The notes under the pieces: generated by a model
Databases searched by the model: none
The model's input: only the letters and a program-made list of their open reading frames with translations
Told to the model about the DNA's origin: nothing
Assembly: GCA_035504395.1 (NCBI GenBank)
Contig: DATJRX010000032.1
Location: forward strand, 1-64,000
Reading direction: 5' to 3'
DNA from: Lutacidiplasma sp035504395
GTDB lineage: Archaea; Thermoplasmatota; Thermoplasmata; Lutacidiplasmatales; UBA184
Length of the DNA: 64,000 bases
Position numbers and translations under genes: made by a program
Part shown: positions 14,974 to 22,497 of the stretch, one piece after another
How the letters are laid out: each line of letters starts with the position of its first letter
Position numbering within the stretch: position 1 is the stretch's first letter

Positions 14974-16631
14974 GATCCCCCCGGCGGGCGAGGCCCGGCG
15001 GCGAGCGCGGCGAACGCGGCGAGCGGTACCGGCACCAGCGGCGGCCGCTGGGTGATGTAGCCCACCTCCGAGGGCGGCCGGCCCTCCAGAAGGGCGAGCA
15101 CGAGCAACGTGTCGGGCAGGCAGTAGCGGCCCTGGCAGAGCCCGGTTCCGACGCCCGTGTAGCGCTTCACGACCTCGATGCCCCGGTAGCCGGCCCGATG
15201 CGCCTCCTCGATCTCGTCGAGGAGCACGTCCTCGCACGGGCAGGCGATCCAGCGCCCGCGCGGGCGGCCGGTCATCAGCTCGCGGTAGTACCCCTCGAGC
15301 TCGGACGGCCCGACCGACGCCGCGGAAAGATCCGGCGCCAGGCCGGTCGCCACGGACCGGCCGAGGATCGCGTCGGCGACGCGCTCGCCGCTCGCGACCG
15401 CCGCGTCGGGCGGGAGGCCGGCCGTCGACCCGGCCGCGTACAGGCCGGGCACGGAGGTCGATCCGTCCTCGGCGACGACCGGGTAGTACGCGCCCGTCGG
15501 GGCGCGCCAGGCCATCCGGGCCCCGGCCTGGAAGAACAGCTGGGGCGTCGGGAGCCGGCGATGCGCGAGCACGACCGCGTCGCACGCGAGGTCGAACCTC
15601 GACCCCGAACCGCGCGACCGCAGGGCGAGACGCCGCACCCGGCCGCGGCCGCTCGCGCGCTCCACGAGGACCCGCGGGTAGAGCGGGACGTCGAGCTCCG
15701 ACGCGAGCCGGACCACCTCGGGCCCGATCGGTCCGGGCGCGACGAGCGCCTCGCACCGGTCGCCGAAGCGGCGGAGCAGCTCGGCCGCGCGGGCGCCGCC
15801 GCCGACCACCACCGCGCGACGGAACGGAGGGTCGTCCGGTCCCCGGGCCAGGGCGAACGCCCCGTCCGCGGTCAGGACCCCGGGCCGGTCGTTGCCGGCG
15901 AACAGGAGGCTCGCGTCGTAGCCCCCGGTCGCGACGACGACGTGGGGCGCGGTGAGCTCGATGCCCTGCGCCGGCTCGGCGAACCCGTAGAGGGAGAACG
16001 GGGCCGACGACGCCGGCCGCGGCGGGAGGAACGCGACCGTCGCCGCGAGCCAGGCCGGGTCGCCGGCCGGGGGCGCGGCGGTCCGGTCGACGATCACGAC
16101 CTCGCGGCCCGCGGCGCGGAGCCGCTCCGCCGCGGCGCGTCCGCTGGGTCCCCCTCCGACCACCACCACGTCGGCGCGCCGGTGGACGGCCGCGGGGACC
16201 GGCCACGGGGGCGCGTCGATCGACGGCGCCGCCCCGAAGCCGGCGAGCCGACGCACGACCCGTTGGTAGGCGGCCGTGAGCCACGCGGGGCGGCGAAAGC
16301 CGTGCAGGGTGTCGACCCCGCCGGGGAAGACGAAATCGAGGACCCCGAGCAGATCGAACCGCGGGGACGGCCACGCGTTCTCTGTACGGACCTCGTCCCC
16401 CTCGGCCGGGGCGTACCGGCACGCGCGAACGTTCGGGTGGCCGTTCACCCGGACGAGGCAGCCCGTGCAGTACCCGATGCCGCACACCGGGGCCCGCGGC
16501 CGATGGTAGCGGATCGACCGCTGGAGGACCGGCACGCCGTCCCGGGCGAGGGACCGCGCGAGCGGCTCGCCGGGCCGGACCTCCTGCGAACGGCCCTCGA
16601 AGCGAAACCGTCGCGCCGGAGCTCCACCCAT
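14970..16631 (-). CDS. Dehydrogenase alpha subunit: [2Fe-2S] plus FAD/NAD-binding plus BFD-like domain (HcnAB/SoxA-like fusion)
   Basis: A 553-residue protein joining three modules. Residues 1-95 are a SoxA/HcnA-like [2Fe-2S] domain: FRFEGRSQEVRPGEPLA, IRYHRPRAP, then CGIGYCTGCLVRVNG with a further Cys in VRACRY. Residues about 150-440 are a pyridine-nucleotide disulfide oxidoreductase-like flavoprotein domain with VVVVGGGPSGRAAAERL. Residues about 460-530 are a BFD-like iron-sulfur domain with CPCED and GLCQGRYC. The THF-binding GcvT-like domain of true sarcosine oxidase alpha is absent. The family includes HCN synthase, opine oxidase and the archaeal dye-linked L-proline dehydrogenase. The ATG at 16631 is preceded by a TATA-like TTCAAAAG at 16659-16666, which fits leaderless transcription. 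Confidence 0.8.
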   Translation of the reverse strand: MGGAPARRFRFEGRSQEVRPGEPLARSLARDGVPVLQRSIRYHRPRAPVCGIGYCTGCLVRVNGHPNVRACRYAPAEGDEVRTENAWPSPRFDLLGVLDFVFPGGVDTLHGFRRPAWLTAAYQRVVRRLAGFGAAPSIDAPPWPVPAAVHRRADVVVVGGGPSGRAAAERLRAAGREVVIVDRTAAPPAGDPAWLAATVAFLPPRPASSAPFSLYGFAEPAQGIELTAPHVVVATGGYDASLLFAGNDRPGVLTADGAFALARGPDDPPFRRAVVVGGGARAAELLRRFGDRCEALVAPGPIGPEVVRLASELDVPLYPRVLVERASGRGRVRRLALRSRGSGSRFDLACDAVVLAHRRLPTPQLFFQAGARMAWRAPTGAYYPVVAEDGSTSVPGLYAAGSTAGLPPDAAVASGERVADAILGRSVATGLAPDLSAASVGPSELEGYYRELMTGRPRGRWIACPCEDVLLDEIEEAHRAGYRGIEVVKRYTGVGTGLCQGRYCLPDTLLVLALLEGRPPSEVGYITQRPPLVPVPLAAFAALAAGPRPPGGS

Positions 16632-16658
16632 GCCGAACGGCGGGGACGCCCCTGCCCG

Positions 16659-16666
16659 TTCAAAAG
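16659..16666 (-). promoter_or_regulatory. TATA box of the flavin/iron-sulfur dehydrogenase operon
   Basis: CTTTTGAA on the minus strand, centred about 31 bases before the ATG at 16631, so transcription should begin a few bases before the start codon. Confidence 0.5.
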
Positions 16667-16742
16667 CGTGGTTGCCCGACCGCGGTGCGCCCGCGCGGGC
16701 CGGAACCGTCGACACCGCCGGTCCACACCGCGAGGCGATGAC

Positions 16743-16749
16743 TATATAG
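16743..16749 (+). promoter_or_regulatory. TATA box of the PhoU-like gene
   Basis: ACTATATAGAAA surrounds TATATAG, the best TATA box in the window. Its centre is 32 bases before the ATG at 16778, giving a leader of about 6 bases. The preceding purine-rich GCGATGA may be the TFB recognition element. Confidence 0.75.
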
Positions 16750-16777
16750 AAACCCACAGTTCCGGCGGCCTACGTAC

Positions 16778-17863
16778 ATGCGCAGCACCGGAGGGTTCCA
16801 CGGCCGCCGCATCCAGAAAACCGGCGGATCGACGTTCATCATCTCGCTCCCGAAGAACTGGGTCGTGTCGCGGGGCCTCGGCGCGGGCGATACGCTGTTC
16901 TTCACGCCCCGGGCCGACGGATCGCTCACGGTCTTCGCGGAGGCGGGCGAGTCCGGCGAGCCCGACCGGCGCGTGGTCGAGGTCTCGAACGACCTCGACA
17001 ACGAGCACCTGTTCCGCCGCCTGATCGCGGAGTACATCGCGGGCTATCCCCTCCTCGAGATCCGCACGACCGGCCGGATGAGCGCGCGGACCCGCGAGGT
17101 GATCCGCAGCTTCGCGCAGCGGATGATCGGCCCCGAGATCCTCGAGGAGACCGCGGAGTCGGTGATCCTCCAGGACGTCGTCGGCCAGAACCCGCTGCCG
17201 ATCCCGTCCGTGATCCGGCGGATGCACCAGATGGTGCGCGCGATGCAGACCGATGCGATGGCGGCGTTCCGCGCGCGCGACCTCTCGATCGCCCGGGACG
17301 TGATCGAGCGGGACTGGGAGGTCGATCGCCTCCACTGGTTCCTGCAGAAGCAGGTGACGAGCGCGCTGCGTGACGCGCGCATCCTCGTGACCCTCGACCT
17401 CACCCTGCCCGAGTGCTCGACCTACCTGCTCGCGTCGCGCGTCCTCGAGCGGATCGCCGACCATGCGGTCCGCATCGCGGAGACCGTGTCGATCGTCGGG
17501 CGGGAGCGCCCGCCCGAGCGGTTGATGGGCGAGCTCGACCGGATGGCCGACGCGTCGGCCCGGGCGCTCGCCGACGCGCTCGACAGCCTCGACTCGCGCG
17601 ACATCCCGAAGGCGAACGACGTGGTCGACGCCGCGAAGCGGATGACCCGCGAGCGGGACCACATCCTCCACGAGCTCACGAGCAAGCGCGGCCGCCTCGC
17701 GGTCGGTCTCGCGTACGTGCTGGAGAGCCTCGAGCGGAGCGCGTTCTACGCGAGCGACCTCGCGGAGATCGCGATCAACCGCGCGGTCGAGTCCCCGGCG
17801 CCCGACGCGGTGAGCGCCCGGACCCGGCCCGAGCGGTCCGTCTCCGCTGCGACCGTCCCCTAG
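16778..17863 (+). CDS. AbrB-PhoU phosphate-uptake-like regulator
   Basis: A 361-residue archaeal PhoU-type protein. Residues 1-50 form an AbrB/SpoVT-like domain (RRIQKTGGSTFIISLPKNWV) that may bind DNA. Two PhoU helical bundles follow at about residues 115-330. The motifs ERDWEVDRLHWFLQKQV and SRVLERIADHAVRIAE are typical of PhoU metal-binding helices (E/DxxxD). The tail is disordered. Proteins of this architecture control phosphate transport and the PHO regulon, but no pst transporter genes are near. The TATA box at 16743 is strong, so the gene is likely well expressed. Its stop overlaps the stop of the convergent gene in a CTAG sequence. Confidence 0.85.
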   Translation: MRSTGGFHGRRIQKTGGSTFIISLPKNWVVSRGLGAGDTLFFTPRADGSLTVFAEAGESGEPDRRVVEVSNDLDNEHLFRRLIAEYIAGYPLLEIRTTGRMSARTREVIRSFAQRMIGPEILEETAESVILQDVVGQNPLPIPSVIRRMHQMVRAMQTDAMAAFRARDLSIARDVIERDWEVDRLHWFLQKQVTSALRDARILVTLDLTLPECSTYLLASRVLERIADHAVRIAETVSIVGRERPPERLMGELDRMADASARALADALDSLDSRDIPKANDVVDAAKRMTRERDHILHELTSKRGRLAVGLAYVLESLERSAFYASDLAEIAINRAVESPAPDAVSARTRPERSVSAATVP

Positions 17864-19002
17864 GCGCCGGTCCCGAGCACCCGGAGCACGAGGGCGCGCA
17901 CCTCGTCCTCGGTCGGCACGCGGGGATTGCCGAGCGTCGCGGGCGACCGCCGCGCGGCGGCGACGACCGCGGGGAGCTCGGCGAGGGCCGTATCGACCGA
18001 ACCGTGGGCCGCCCGAACCGTCGGCGGGAAGCGGAGGGCGTCGGCGAGGCGTCGCACCCGCTCGGCCAGGGAGACGTCCCCGGCCGCATCGGCGGGGCGC
18101 ACCCGCTCCGCGAGCCGTTCGAGCCGGTCGCGGGCCCCGTTGCGGTCGAAATCGAGGACGTACGGCAGGGCGATCCCGATCAGGCGTCCGTACGGGAGGC
18201 CGGTCGGGCGGACGAGGGCCCGCGCGAGCGCGTGGGCCACCCCCCGCTGTGCGTTCGCCGCCGCGAGGCCGGCCGCGGTCGCCGCGTAGTGCAGCGCCTC
18301 CCGCGCCTCGGGGTCCTCGCTCCAGCGCACGGCGTGCGGCAGCCGCTCGAGCACGGTCGCCACCGTTCCGATCGCGAGCGCGTCGCCGATCGGATTCGAC
18401 CACGCGGAGAGGTAGGCTTCGGCCGCGAGCGCGAGCGTCTCGAACCCGCCGTCGACGATCGGCTCGACCGGGAGTCCCTCGGCGAGCGCCGGGTCGACCA
18501 GCGCCCACTCCGGGAGGATGCCCCGGTGCGCGAGCTCGAACGGGGCGCCGTCGTCGCCGAAGAGATCCACCGTCCAGCTCACTTCCGCCCCGCTCCCGCT
18601 CGTGGTCGGTACCGCGACGCACCGCCGTCGCGGGGGATCCGGTGCCTCCCGGAGCGGGGGGAGCGCGCGCAGATCCTCCTCCGGGAGCTCCGCCGCGAAT
18701 CGGGCCGCCTTCGCCCCGTCGAGCGTGCGCCCGCCGCCGACGGCCACGATCCAGTCCGCCGAGGAGCGGCCGATCCGGTCGGCCAGCGCGGTCACCGAGG
18801 TCCATCGGTCCGGGGTCTCGGCCACGACGGTCTCCACCGAGGTCTCGGACTTCGCGAGCTCCTCGACGATCCGGCGCTCGCCGCGGCGGCGCGCGACCTC
18901 GGGGTCCACCACCACGAGCGCGGCGTGCGCGCCGAGGCCGCTGAGCTGCTCGAGGGCGCCGGGACCCCACCCGACGCGCGGCGCGAAGAAGAACCCGCTC
19001 AT
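17860..19002 (-). CDS. Iron-containing alcohol dehydrogenase-like protein with altered metal site
   Basis: A 380-residue protein with the family III ADH fold (iron-ADH, maleylacetate reductase, glycerol dehydrogenase relatives). The nucleotide-binding domain has VVVDPEVARR and WIVAVGGGRTLDGAK, and VPTTSGSGAEVSW is the usual T-T-S/A-G-T/S-G-S/A-E motif. The metal ligands of FucO-type enzymes are poorly kept: the Asp of M-D-A-L-T-H is Glu and the His is Leu in GFETLALAAEAY, and the PHG histidine is Tyr in GLPYG, while the His of VAHALARAL remains. It may use another metal, or none. It lies 18 bases downstream of the Fur-like gene, probably on the same transcript. Substrate unknown. Confidence 0.75.
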   Translation of the reverse strand: MSGFFFAPRVGWGPGALEQLSGLGAHAALVVVDPEVARRRGERRIVEELAKSETSVETVVAETPDRWTSVTALADRIGRSSADWIVAVGGGRTLDGAKAARFAAELPEEDLRALPPLREAPDPPRRRCVAVPTTSGSGAEVSWTVDLFGDDGAPFELAHRGILPEWALVDPALAEGLPVEPIVDGGFETLALAAEAYLSAWSNPIGDALAIGTVATVLERLPHAVRWSEDPEAREALHYAATAAGLAAANAQRGVAHALARALVRPTGLPYGRLIGIALPYVLDFDRNGARDRLERLAERVRPADAAGDVSLAERVRRLADALRFPPTVRAAHGSVDTALAELPAVVAAARRSPATLGNPRVPTEDEVRALVLRVLGTGA

Positions 19003-19020
19003 GGCCGACGCTTGGCGGGG

Positions 19021-19323
19021 TCAGCCGCCCGCGGTCGGACCCTCGCGGCACCGCCGGCACGCGCCGGTCGCGCTGAACGCGACCCCGTCGACGCTCCAGC
19101 CGTCGGGATGCCGGCGGGCGATCTCCGTCAGGAGGTGCCGGTCGAGCTCGGTCAGCTCGAGCCGCTGGATCCGGCCGCAGTTGCGGCAGACGATGTGGGC
19201 GTGCGGGTCCTCGGCGAGGTCGACCCGGACGACCCGCGGGGGGGGAGCGGGAGGGGGCGCGCGGGCGGCGACGCGGCGCGGTCGCGCCCGAGGGCTCCGC
19301 TTCGACCGCGCTCTCGGAGCCAT
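19021..19323 (-). CDS. Fur-family C-terminal zinc domain only (no DNA-binding half)
   Basis: A 100-residue protein. After a basic N-terminus (about 28 residues rich in Arg/Pro/Ala) comes the C-terminal dimerisation/metal half of Fur/Zur/PerR proteins: DPHAHIVCRNCGRI followed by a helix and GACRRC, so both C-x-x-C pairs of the structural zinc site and the HxH metal-sensing pattern are kept. The N-terminal winged helix is absent. The TATA box at 19344 is centred 25 bases before the ATG at 19323, which makes this the natural start and not a fragment of a larger gene. The arginine-rich tail might contact nucleic acid. It precedes the iron-ADH-like gene in a likely two-gene operon. Confidence 0.75.
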   Translation of the reverse strand: MAPRARSKRSPRARPRRVAARAPPPAPPPRVVRVDLAEDPHAHIVCRNCGRIQRLELTELDRHLLTEIARRHPDGWSVDGVAFSATGACRRCREGPTAGG

Positions 19324-19343
19324 CGGCGGACGGACGGAGCGGG

Positions 19344-19353
19344 TCTATTTAGG
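19344..19353 (-). promoter_or_regulatory. TATA box of the Fur-like gene
   Basis: CCTAAATAGA on the minus strand, centred 25-26 bases before the ATG at 19323, so the transcript is leaderless. Confidence 0.6.
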
Positions 19354-19370
19354 AGGTCACGGCGGCCGGA

Positions 19371-20141
19371 TCAACGCTCGGCGTAGAGCACCCGGTTCTC
19401 GAAGTCCTGCCAGGCGGTATCGACGGTCCGGAACCCGGCCCGGGAGAGGAACTCCGCATGCAGCCGAAGCGGGCTCGCTGCGCGCGCCGGATGGCTGGCG
19501 TGCCGTCGGCGATGCTCCTGGAACGCCGCGCGGAGCTCGGGGACCTTGCGGGCCGCGCTCCACCACGCGCGCCAGCCGCTCCATTCCGCGCGTCGGGCGC
19601 GGCCGGGGTAGCGCACCGTGAGCACCCCGTTCGCGAGCCGGGCCATCGGGCCGTTCGGCGGGCTCGAGGGCAGGTAGTCGCCGTTGAGGAACACGCCGCC
19701 GCGCCGAACGACGCGGCCGAGGTCGGCGTAGAGGCGTCCGAGGTCGGATCGGGTCAGCCAGTGGAGGGCCGTCGTGCTGACCGCCGCGTCGTAGCGGCGG
19801 CCGGGCAGCGCGTCGACCCAGCCCGGAGCCCCGAGCTTCGCGTCGACCCACGTGAGCCGCCCGGCCTGCGACCCCAGCGCGCCCTCGCCGACCTGCCGGA
19901 CGACCGGGTCGTAGTCGACGGCGACGACCCGGGCGCGCGGGAAGCGACGGAGGAGCCGGACGCTCAGCGAGCCCGGGCCGCATCCGAGGTCGAGCGCGGT
20001 GAAGCGACCCTTGAACCGGGCCGCGAGGACGTCGAGGATCACCTCGAACCGCGCCTCGCGGTTCGGGTTGAAGCTCTCCTGCTGCCGATCCCACGCGCGC
20101 AGCAGCGCCGCCCAGTTCGCTCCTGCCCGCGTGCGTGCCAT
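19371..20141 (-). CDS. SAM-dependent methyltransferase (class I, ubiE-like)
   Basis: A 256-residue methyltransferase. Motif I is ALDLGCGPGSLS, motif II is the acidic VVAVDYD, and a later strand DAAVSTTALHWLTRSDLGR is the post-motif usually next to the substrate. The remainder is helical with a C-terminal sub-domain. The ATG at 20141 is chosen because TATA-like GGTTATCC (minus strand) at 20165-20173 lies 28 bases upstream. The substrate (quinone, lipid or small acceptor) cannot be told. The gene is divergent from the VOC gene, and a 20-base direct repeat lies between them. Confidence 0.78.
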   Translation of the reverse strand: MARTRAGANWAALLRAWDRQQESFNPNREARFEVILDVLAARFKGRFTALDLGCGPGSLSVRLLRRFPRARVVAVDYDPVVRQVGEGALGSQAGRLTWVDAKLGAPGWVDALPGRRYDAAVSTTALHWLTRSDLGRLYADLGRVVRRGGVFLNGDYLPSSPPNGPMARLANGVLTVRYPGRARRAEWSGWRAWWSAARKVPELRAAFQEHRRRHASHPARAASPLRLHAEFLSRAGFRTVDTAWQDFENRVLYAER

Positions 20142-20240
20142 CGCGGTGCGCACCGGGGCCGGGCGGATAACCCGAACGGGACTCGGTCCGACGTCCCGAA
20201 ACGGGCCTCGCTCGTCGAGGGCCGGCGGTGCGGAGCGATG

Positions 20241-20260
20241 ACGCATAACGAATCGGTTAA
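20241..20260. repeat. Direct repeat copy 1 in the methyltransferase-VOC gap
   Basis: ACGCATAACGAATCGGTTAA, also readable as TAAC-6-GTTA, an imperfect palindrome. A second copy lies 87 bases on. Confidence 0.5.
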
Positions 20261-20327
20261 TTCAATGCCCAGACGGTGCCTGCGAGCGGGCGCGAACGGT
20301 TGAACCGCTCGGCCGTAGGGCCGGGCA

Positions 20328-20347
20328 ACGCATAACGAAACGCTTAT
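20328..20347. repeat. Direct repeat copy 2, overlapping the VOC gene's TATA region
   Basis: ACGCATAACGAAACGCTTAT matches copy 1 at 17 of 20 bases. Its end overlaps the CTTATACTA promoter element, so a bound protein could affect initiation. Confidence 0.5.
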
Positions 20348-20351
20348 ACTA
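20343..20351 (+). promoter_or_regulatory. TATA box of the VOC gene
   Basis: CTTATACTA in a GC-rich gap, about 58 bases before the ATG at 20405, so a leader of about 30 bases is expected. Confidence 0.5.
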
Positions 20352-20404
20352 CTCGCCCGCTCGTCGCCCCTCGGGGTCGTCCGCGACCCGGACGGAGACG
20401 GAAC

Positions 20405-20821
20405 ATGGAGGGACGGATCTCGCAGATCACGCTCGTCGTGACGAACCAGGCCCGCGCGTTCGAGTTCTACACGGAGAAGGTCGGCTTCGAGACGAAGACC
20501 GACGTCGCGCTCCCCGGCGGGGGCCGGTGGGTCTCCGTCGGGCCGAAGGGACAGGACCTCGAGCTGGCCCTGTGGGAGGTCGGGTCCGCCACGGATCCGA
20601 CCCAGAAGGCGTGGTCCCAGCACTGGGCCCCGGCGAAGTCCCCTCCGATCGTGCTGCGCGTGGCCGACTGCCAGACGACCTATCAGGAGCTCCGCGCGCG
20701 GGGCGTGGAGTTCCCGCAACCCCCAAAGCAGTATCCGTGGGGTACGGCCGCCACGTTCCGGGACCCGGACGGGAACCTGTTCTCCCTCAACCAGCCCCCG
20801 AGCGAGTGGCCGAAGCCCTAG
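20405..20821 (+). CDS. VOC-superfamily (glyoxalase/bleomycin-resistance) protein
   Basis: A 138-residue two-module VOC protein. The paired beta-alpha-beta-beta-beta modules start at RISQITLVVTNQARAFEFYT and at PPIVLRVADCQTTYQEL, and the C-terminal module ends GTAATFRDPDGNLFSLNQ, where the Glu/His metal ligand of true glyoxalases is replaced by neutral residues. Such proteins often act as isomerases, dioxygenases or resistance binders; here catalysis is not assured because the metal ligands (His and Glu) are not clear. It has its own TATA box at 20343 with an upstream repeat. Confidence 0.75.
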   Translation: MEGRISQITLVVTNQARAFEFYTEKVGFETKTDVALPGGGRWVSVGPKGQDLELALWEVGSATDPTQKAWSQHWAPAKSPPIVLRVADCQTTYQELRARGVEFPQPPKQYPWGTAATFRDPDGNLFSLNQPPSEWPKP

Positions 20822-20849
20822 CGCGACCCGAGGGGACCCGGGTCCGAGC

Positions 20850-21287
20850 TCACGCGCGCGCCGCGTCCCGGTCGTGCCGTAGGGCGGCCGCGTCCTGCTC
20901 GAACTCGCGCGCGAAGAACCGGTCGACCGCCGCGGCGACCTCGGTCTCGGGCAGGACGGGGGACACGAACTCTCCGACGACCCCGACCCCGGTGCGGTCG
21001 CCGCGCGCCTCGTAGTAGAGAAAGAAGCGAGAACCGGCGAACGGCCCCTCGACGACGTCGTACGCGATCCCGAGCGGAGGATAGGAGACCCAGCGCATCG
21101 TGAACCGGGTCGGGGCTCCCTCGAACTCTTGCTCCCAGGAGTACTCGCCGGACCGGTCGCTCCAGCGCTGCCGCGAGTTCGCGCGGTGCCGGTGCGCGGA
21201 GGAATGGTGGTCGCCGGACCCCACGAACGCCCACACGTCGGCGAGCGGGGCGTCGAAGACCCCGCCCTCGTCGCGGACGAAGACCAC
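20850..21287 (-). CDS. SRPBCC-fold (START-like) protein
   Basis: A 145-residue START/Bet v 1-like protein. FDAPLADVWAFVGSGDHH is the usual strand-helix opening in which the helix closes the ligand pocket. Strands follow in EGAPTRFTMRWVSYPP, and the long C-terminal helix is EVAAAVDRFFAREFEQDAAAL. No catalytic residues are apparent. It starts at a GTG at 21287, whose TATA-like CATATG box (21308-21316) lies about 25 bases upstream. It may bind a lipid or polyketide-like ligand. It is divergent from the zinc-ribbon membrane protein. Confidence 0.68.
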   Translation of the reverse strand: MVFVRDEGGVFDAPLADVWAFVGSGDHHSSAHRHRANSRQRWSDRSGEYSWEQEFEGAPTRFTMRWVSYPPLGIAYDVVEGPFAGSRFFLYYEARGDRTGVGVVGEFVSPVLPETEVAAAVDRFFAREFEQDAAALRHDRDAARA

Positions 21288-21307
21288 GGGCCGGGACCGG
21301 GACGCTC

Positions 21308-21316
21308 GTACATATG
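21308..21316. promoter_or_regulatory. Bidirectional TATA-like box
   Basis: GTACATATG is a near-palindromic AT-rich element. On the minus strand it is 25 bases before the GTG start at 21287. On the plus strand it is about 62 bases before the GTG chosen at 21374. Confidence 0.5.
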
Positions 21317-21373
21317 GGGGTCGGCGCGCCCCGGCGTCGCCCCCGCGGCCGCCGGCTCGGGGCCGGGCGCACC

Positions 21374-21784
21374 GTGACCGGAACGAGCGACGCGCCCGTC
21401 CCGCCGCGGACGGCCCGGTCCATGCTCCTGCCGCTGCTCGCCTACCACGCGCTGATCGTGGTGGGGGGCGCGATCCTGATCGAGGGGTGGATCCACGGTT
21501 CCGGAGCGTGGATGGCGGTGGGGCTCGGGATCCTGCTGGTCGGGCTGGCGACCGTGGTCGCGGTGCTCGTGTGGGCGGCGCGTCTCGCCGTCGACGCCGG
21601 CCGCGCGATCCCTGTGCGCGAGGTCCGTTCCCCGGCGCCGGCCCCGCGCGGGGGAACGATCTGCCCCCGGTGCGCCTGGTCCGGTCCCGGGCGGCGGGTC
21701 ACGTGCCCCCGGTGCGGGGCGACCGTGGTCCCGACGTTCGTGGGGACGAGCGCCGCCGCTACCCGAGACCGTCCTGGAACTTGA
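21374..21784 (+). CDS. Small membrane protein with C-terminal zinc ribbon
   Basis: A 136-residue protein of unknown function. Two membrane helices are evident (LLAYHALIVVGGAILIEGW and MAVGLGILLVGLATVVAVLV), with the C-terminus placing a four-cysteine zinc ribbon, CPRCAWSGPG then CPRCG, in the cytoplasm. The GTG at 21374 is chosen because an ATG at 21314 would overlap the TATA element. The last 26 bases overlap the convergent CDGSH gene. Such small 'zinc ribbon plus TM pair' proteins are common in archaea and mostly uncharacterised. Confidence 0.6.
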   Translation: MTGTSDAPVPPRTARSMLLPLLAYHALIVVGGAILIEGWIHGSGAWMAVGLGILLVGLATVVAVLVWAARLAVDAGRAIPVREVRSPAPAPRGGTICPRCAWSGPGRRVTCPRCGATVVPTFVGTSAAATRDRPGT

Positions 21785-22454
21785 TCGAGGCGTGACTGCC
21801 GTTGCAGAACGGCATGTTGGTCGAGGCACCGCACCGGCAGAGCGTCACGCGGTTGCGGATCTCGTACCCCTTCCCGTCCGCCGACTCGACGCGGATCCCG
21901 CCGCGCACCCAGAGCGGACCGCTGCACCCGAGGGCCGGATCCTCAATGAGCCCGATCGAGACGGGCAGCTCCGGCTCGTGCGCCGCGCCGGTCGACTTGT
22001 CGCGGAGGACGAGCCGGCCGGAGGGACAGTGGGTCACCTCGCGGATCACGAGCTCCCGCACGCCCGGCGAATCGGTCCGCTCGATCAGGGACCAGACCTT
22101 CCCGCCCGGATCGCAAAAGCGCGCGAAGGCGCAGAGGTTCTCGGCATCGCTCAGTACGTCCGTCGGCCCGTCGAGGTGCTCGGACTGGCGCTCGACCGGG
22201 CGACGCGAGGCGGTCTCCTTCCCCTCGAATCCGACCCTCAGGTGGCTGTTGTCGCAGAACGGCTTGTTCCGGGACTGGCCGCACCGGCACAGGAAGTACT
22301 CGGCCTCGGTGTCGAACGCGCGCCCCTCCTTCCACTCCCAGGACTCGCCGCGGGCGTTGGGCACGATCGTCTGGACGGCGAGCGGGACCTTGCCGACGAC
22401 GCGGTACGGTCCGTGGGGGCTCACGACGATCTTCGGCGCGTTCTCGTCCGCCAT
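21759..22454 (-). CDS. CDGSH iron-sulfur domain protein with two CDGSH motifs
   Basis: A 231-residue protein with two [2Fe-2S] CDGSH domains: CRCGQSRNKPFCDNSH around residues 56-71 and CRCGASTNMPFCNGSH around residues 207-222. Each carries three Cys and one His as cluster ligands. Between them is a domain with CAFARFC and VTHCPSGRLV, related to the mitoNEET-associated DUF1271 region. These proteins transfer electrons or iron-sulfur clusters, or sense redox state. The start at ATG 22454 is about 40 bases from the upstream gene's stop, so it may be cotranscribed with the pyruvate-kinase-like gene. The end overlaps the zinc-ribbon membrane protein gene. Confidence 0.85.
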   Translation of the reverse strand: MADENAPKIVVSPHGPYRVVGKVPLAVQTIVPNARGESWEWKEGRAFDTEAEYFLCRCGQSRNKPFCDNSHLRVGFEGKETASRRPVERQSEHLDGPTDVLSDAENLCAFARFCDPGGKVWSLIERTDSPGVRELVIREVTHCPSGRLVLRDKSTGAAHEPELPVSIGLIEDPALGCSGPLWVRGGIRVESADGKGYEIRNRVTLCRCGASTNMPFCNGSHASIKFQDGLG

Positions 22455-22497
22455 GGAGGTGCTCCAGTCGAACCCATCGGCGAAGGCGTAGATGGCC

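Noticed and set aside
14970..16631. True heterotetrameric sarcosine oxidase alpha subunit
   Set aside because: The protein ends about 400 residues short: the GcvT-like folate domain is absent and a BFD-like domain ends it instead.
21314..21373. ATG at 21314 as start of the zinc-ribbon membrane protein
   Set aside because: It overlaps the TATA-like box, and the extra 20 residues are a basic, low-complexity shadow. The GTG at 21374 is preferred.
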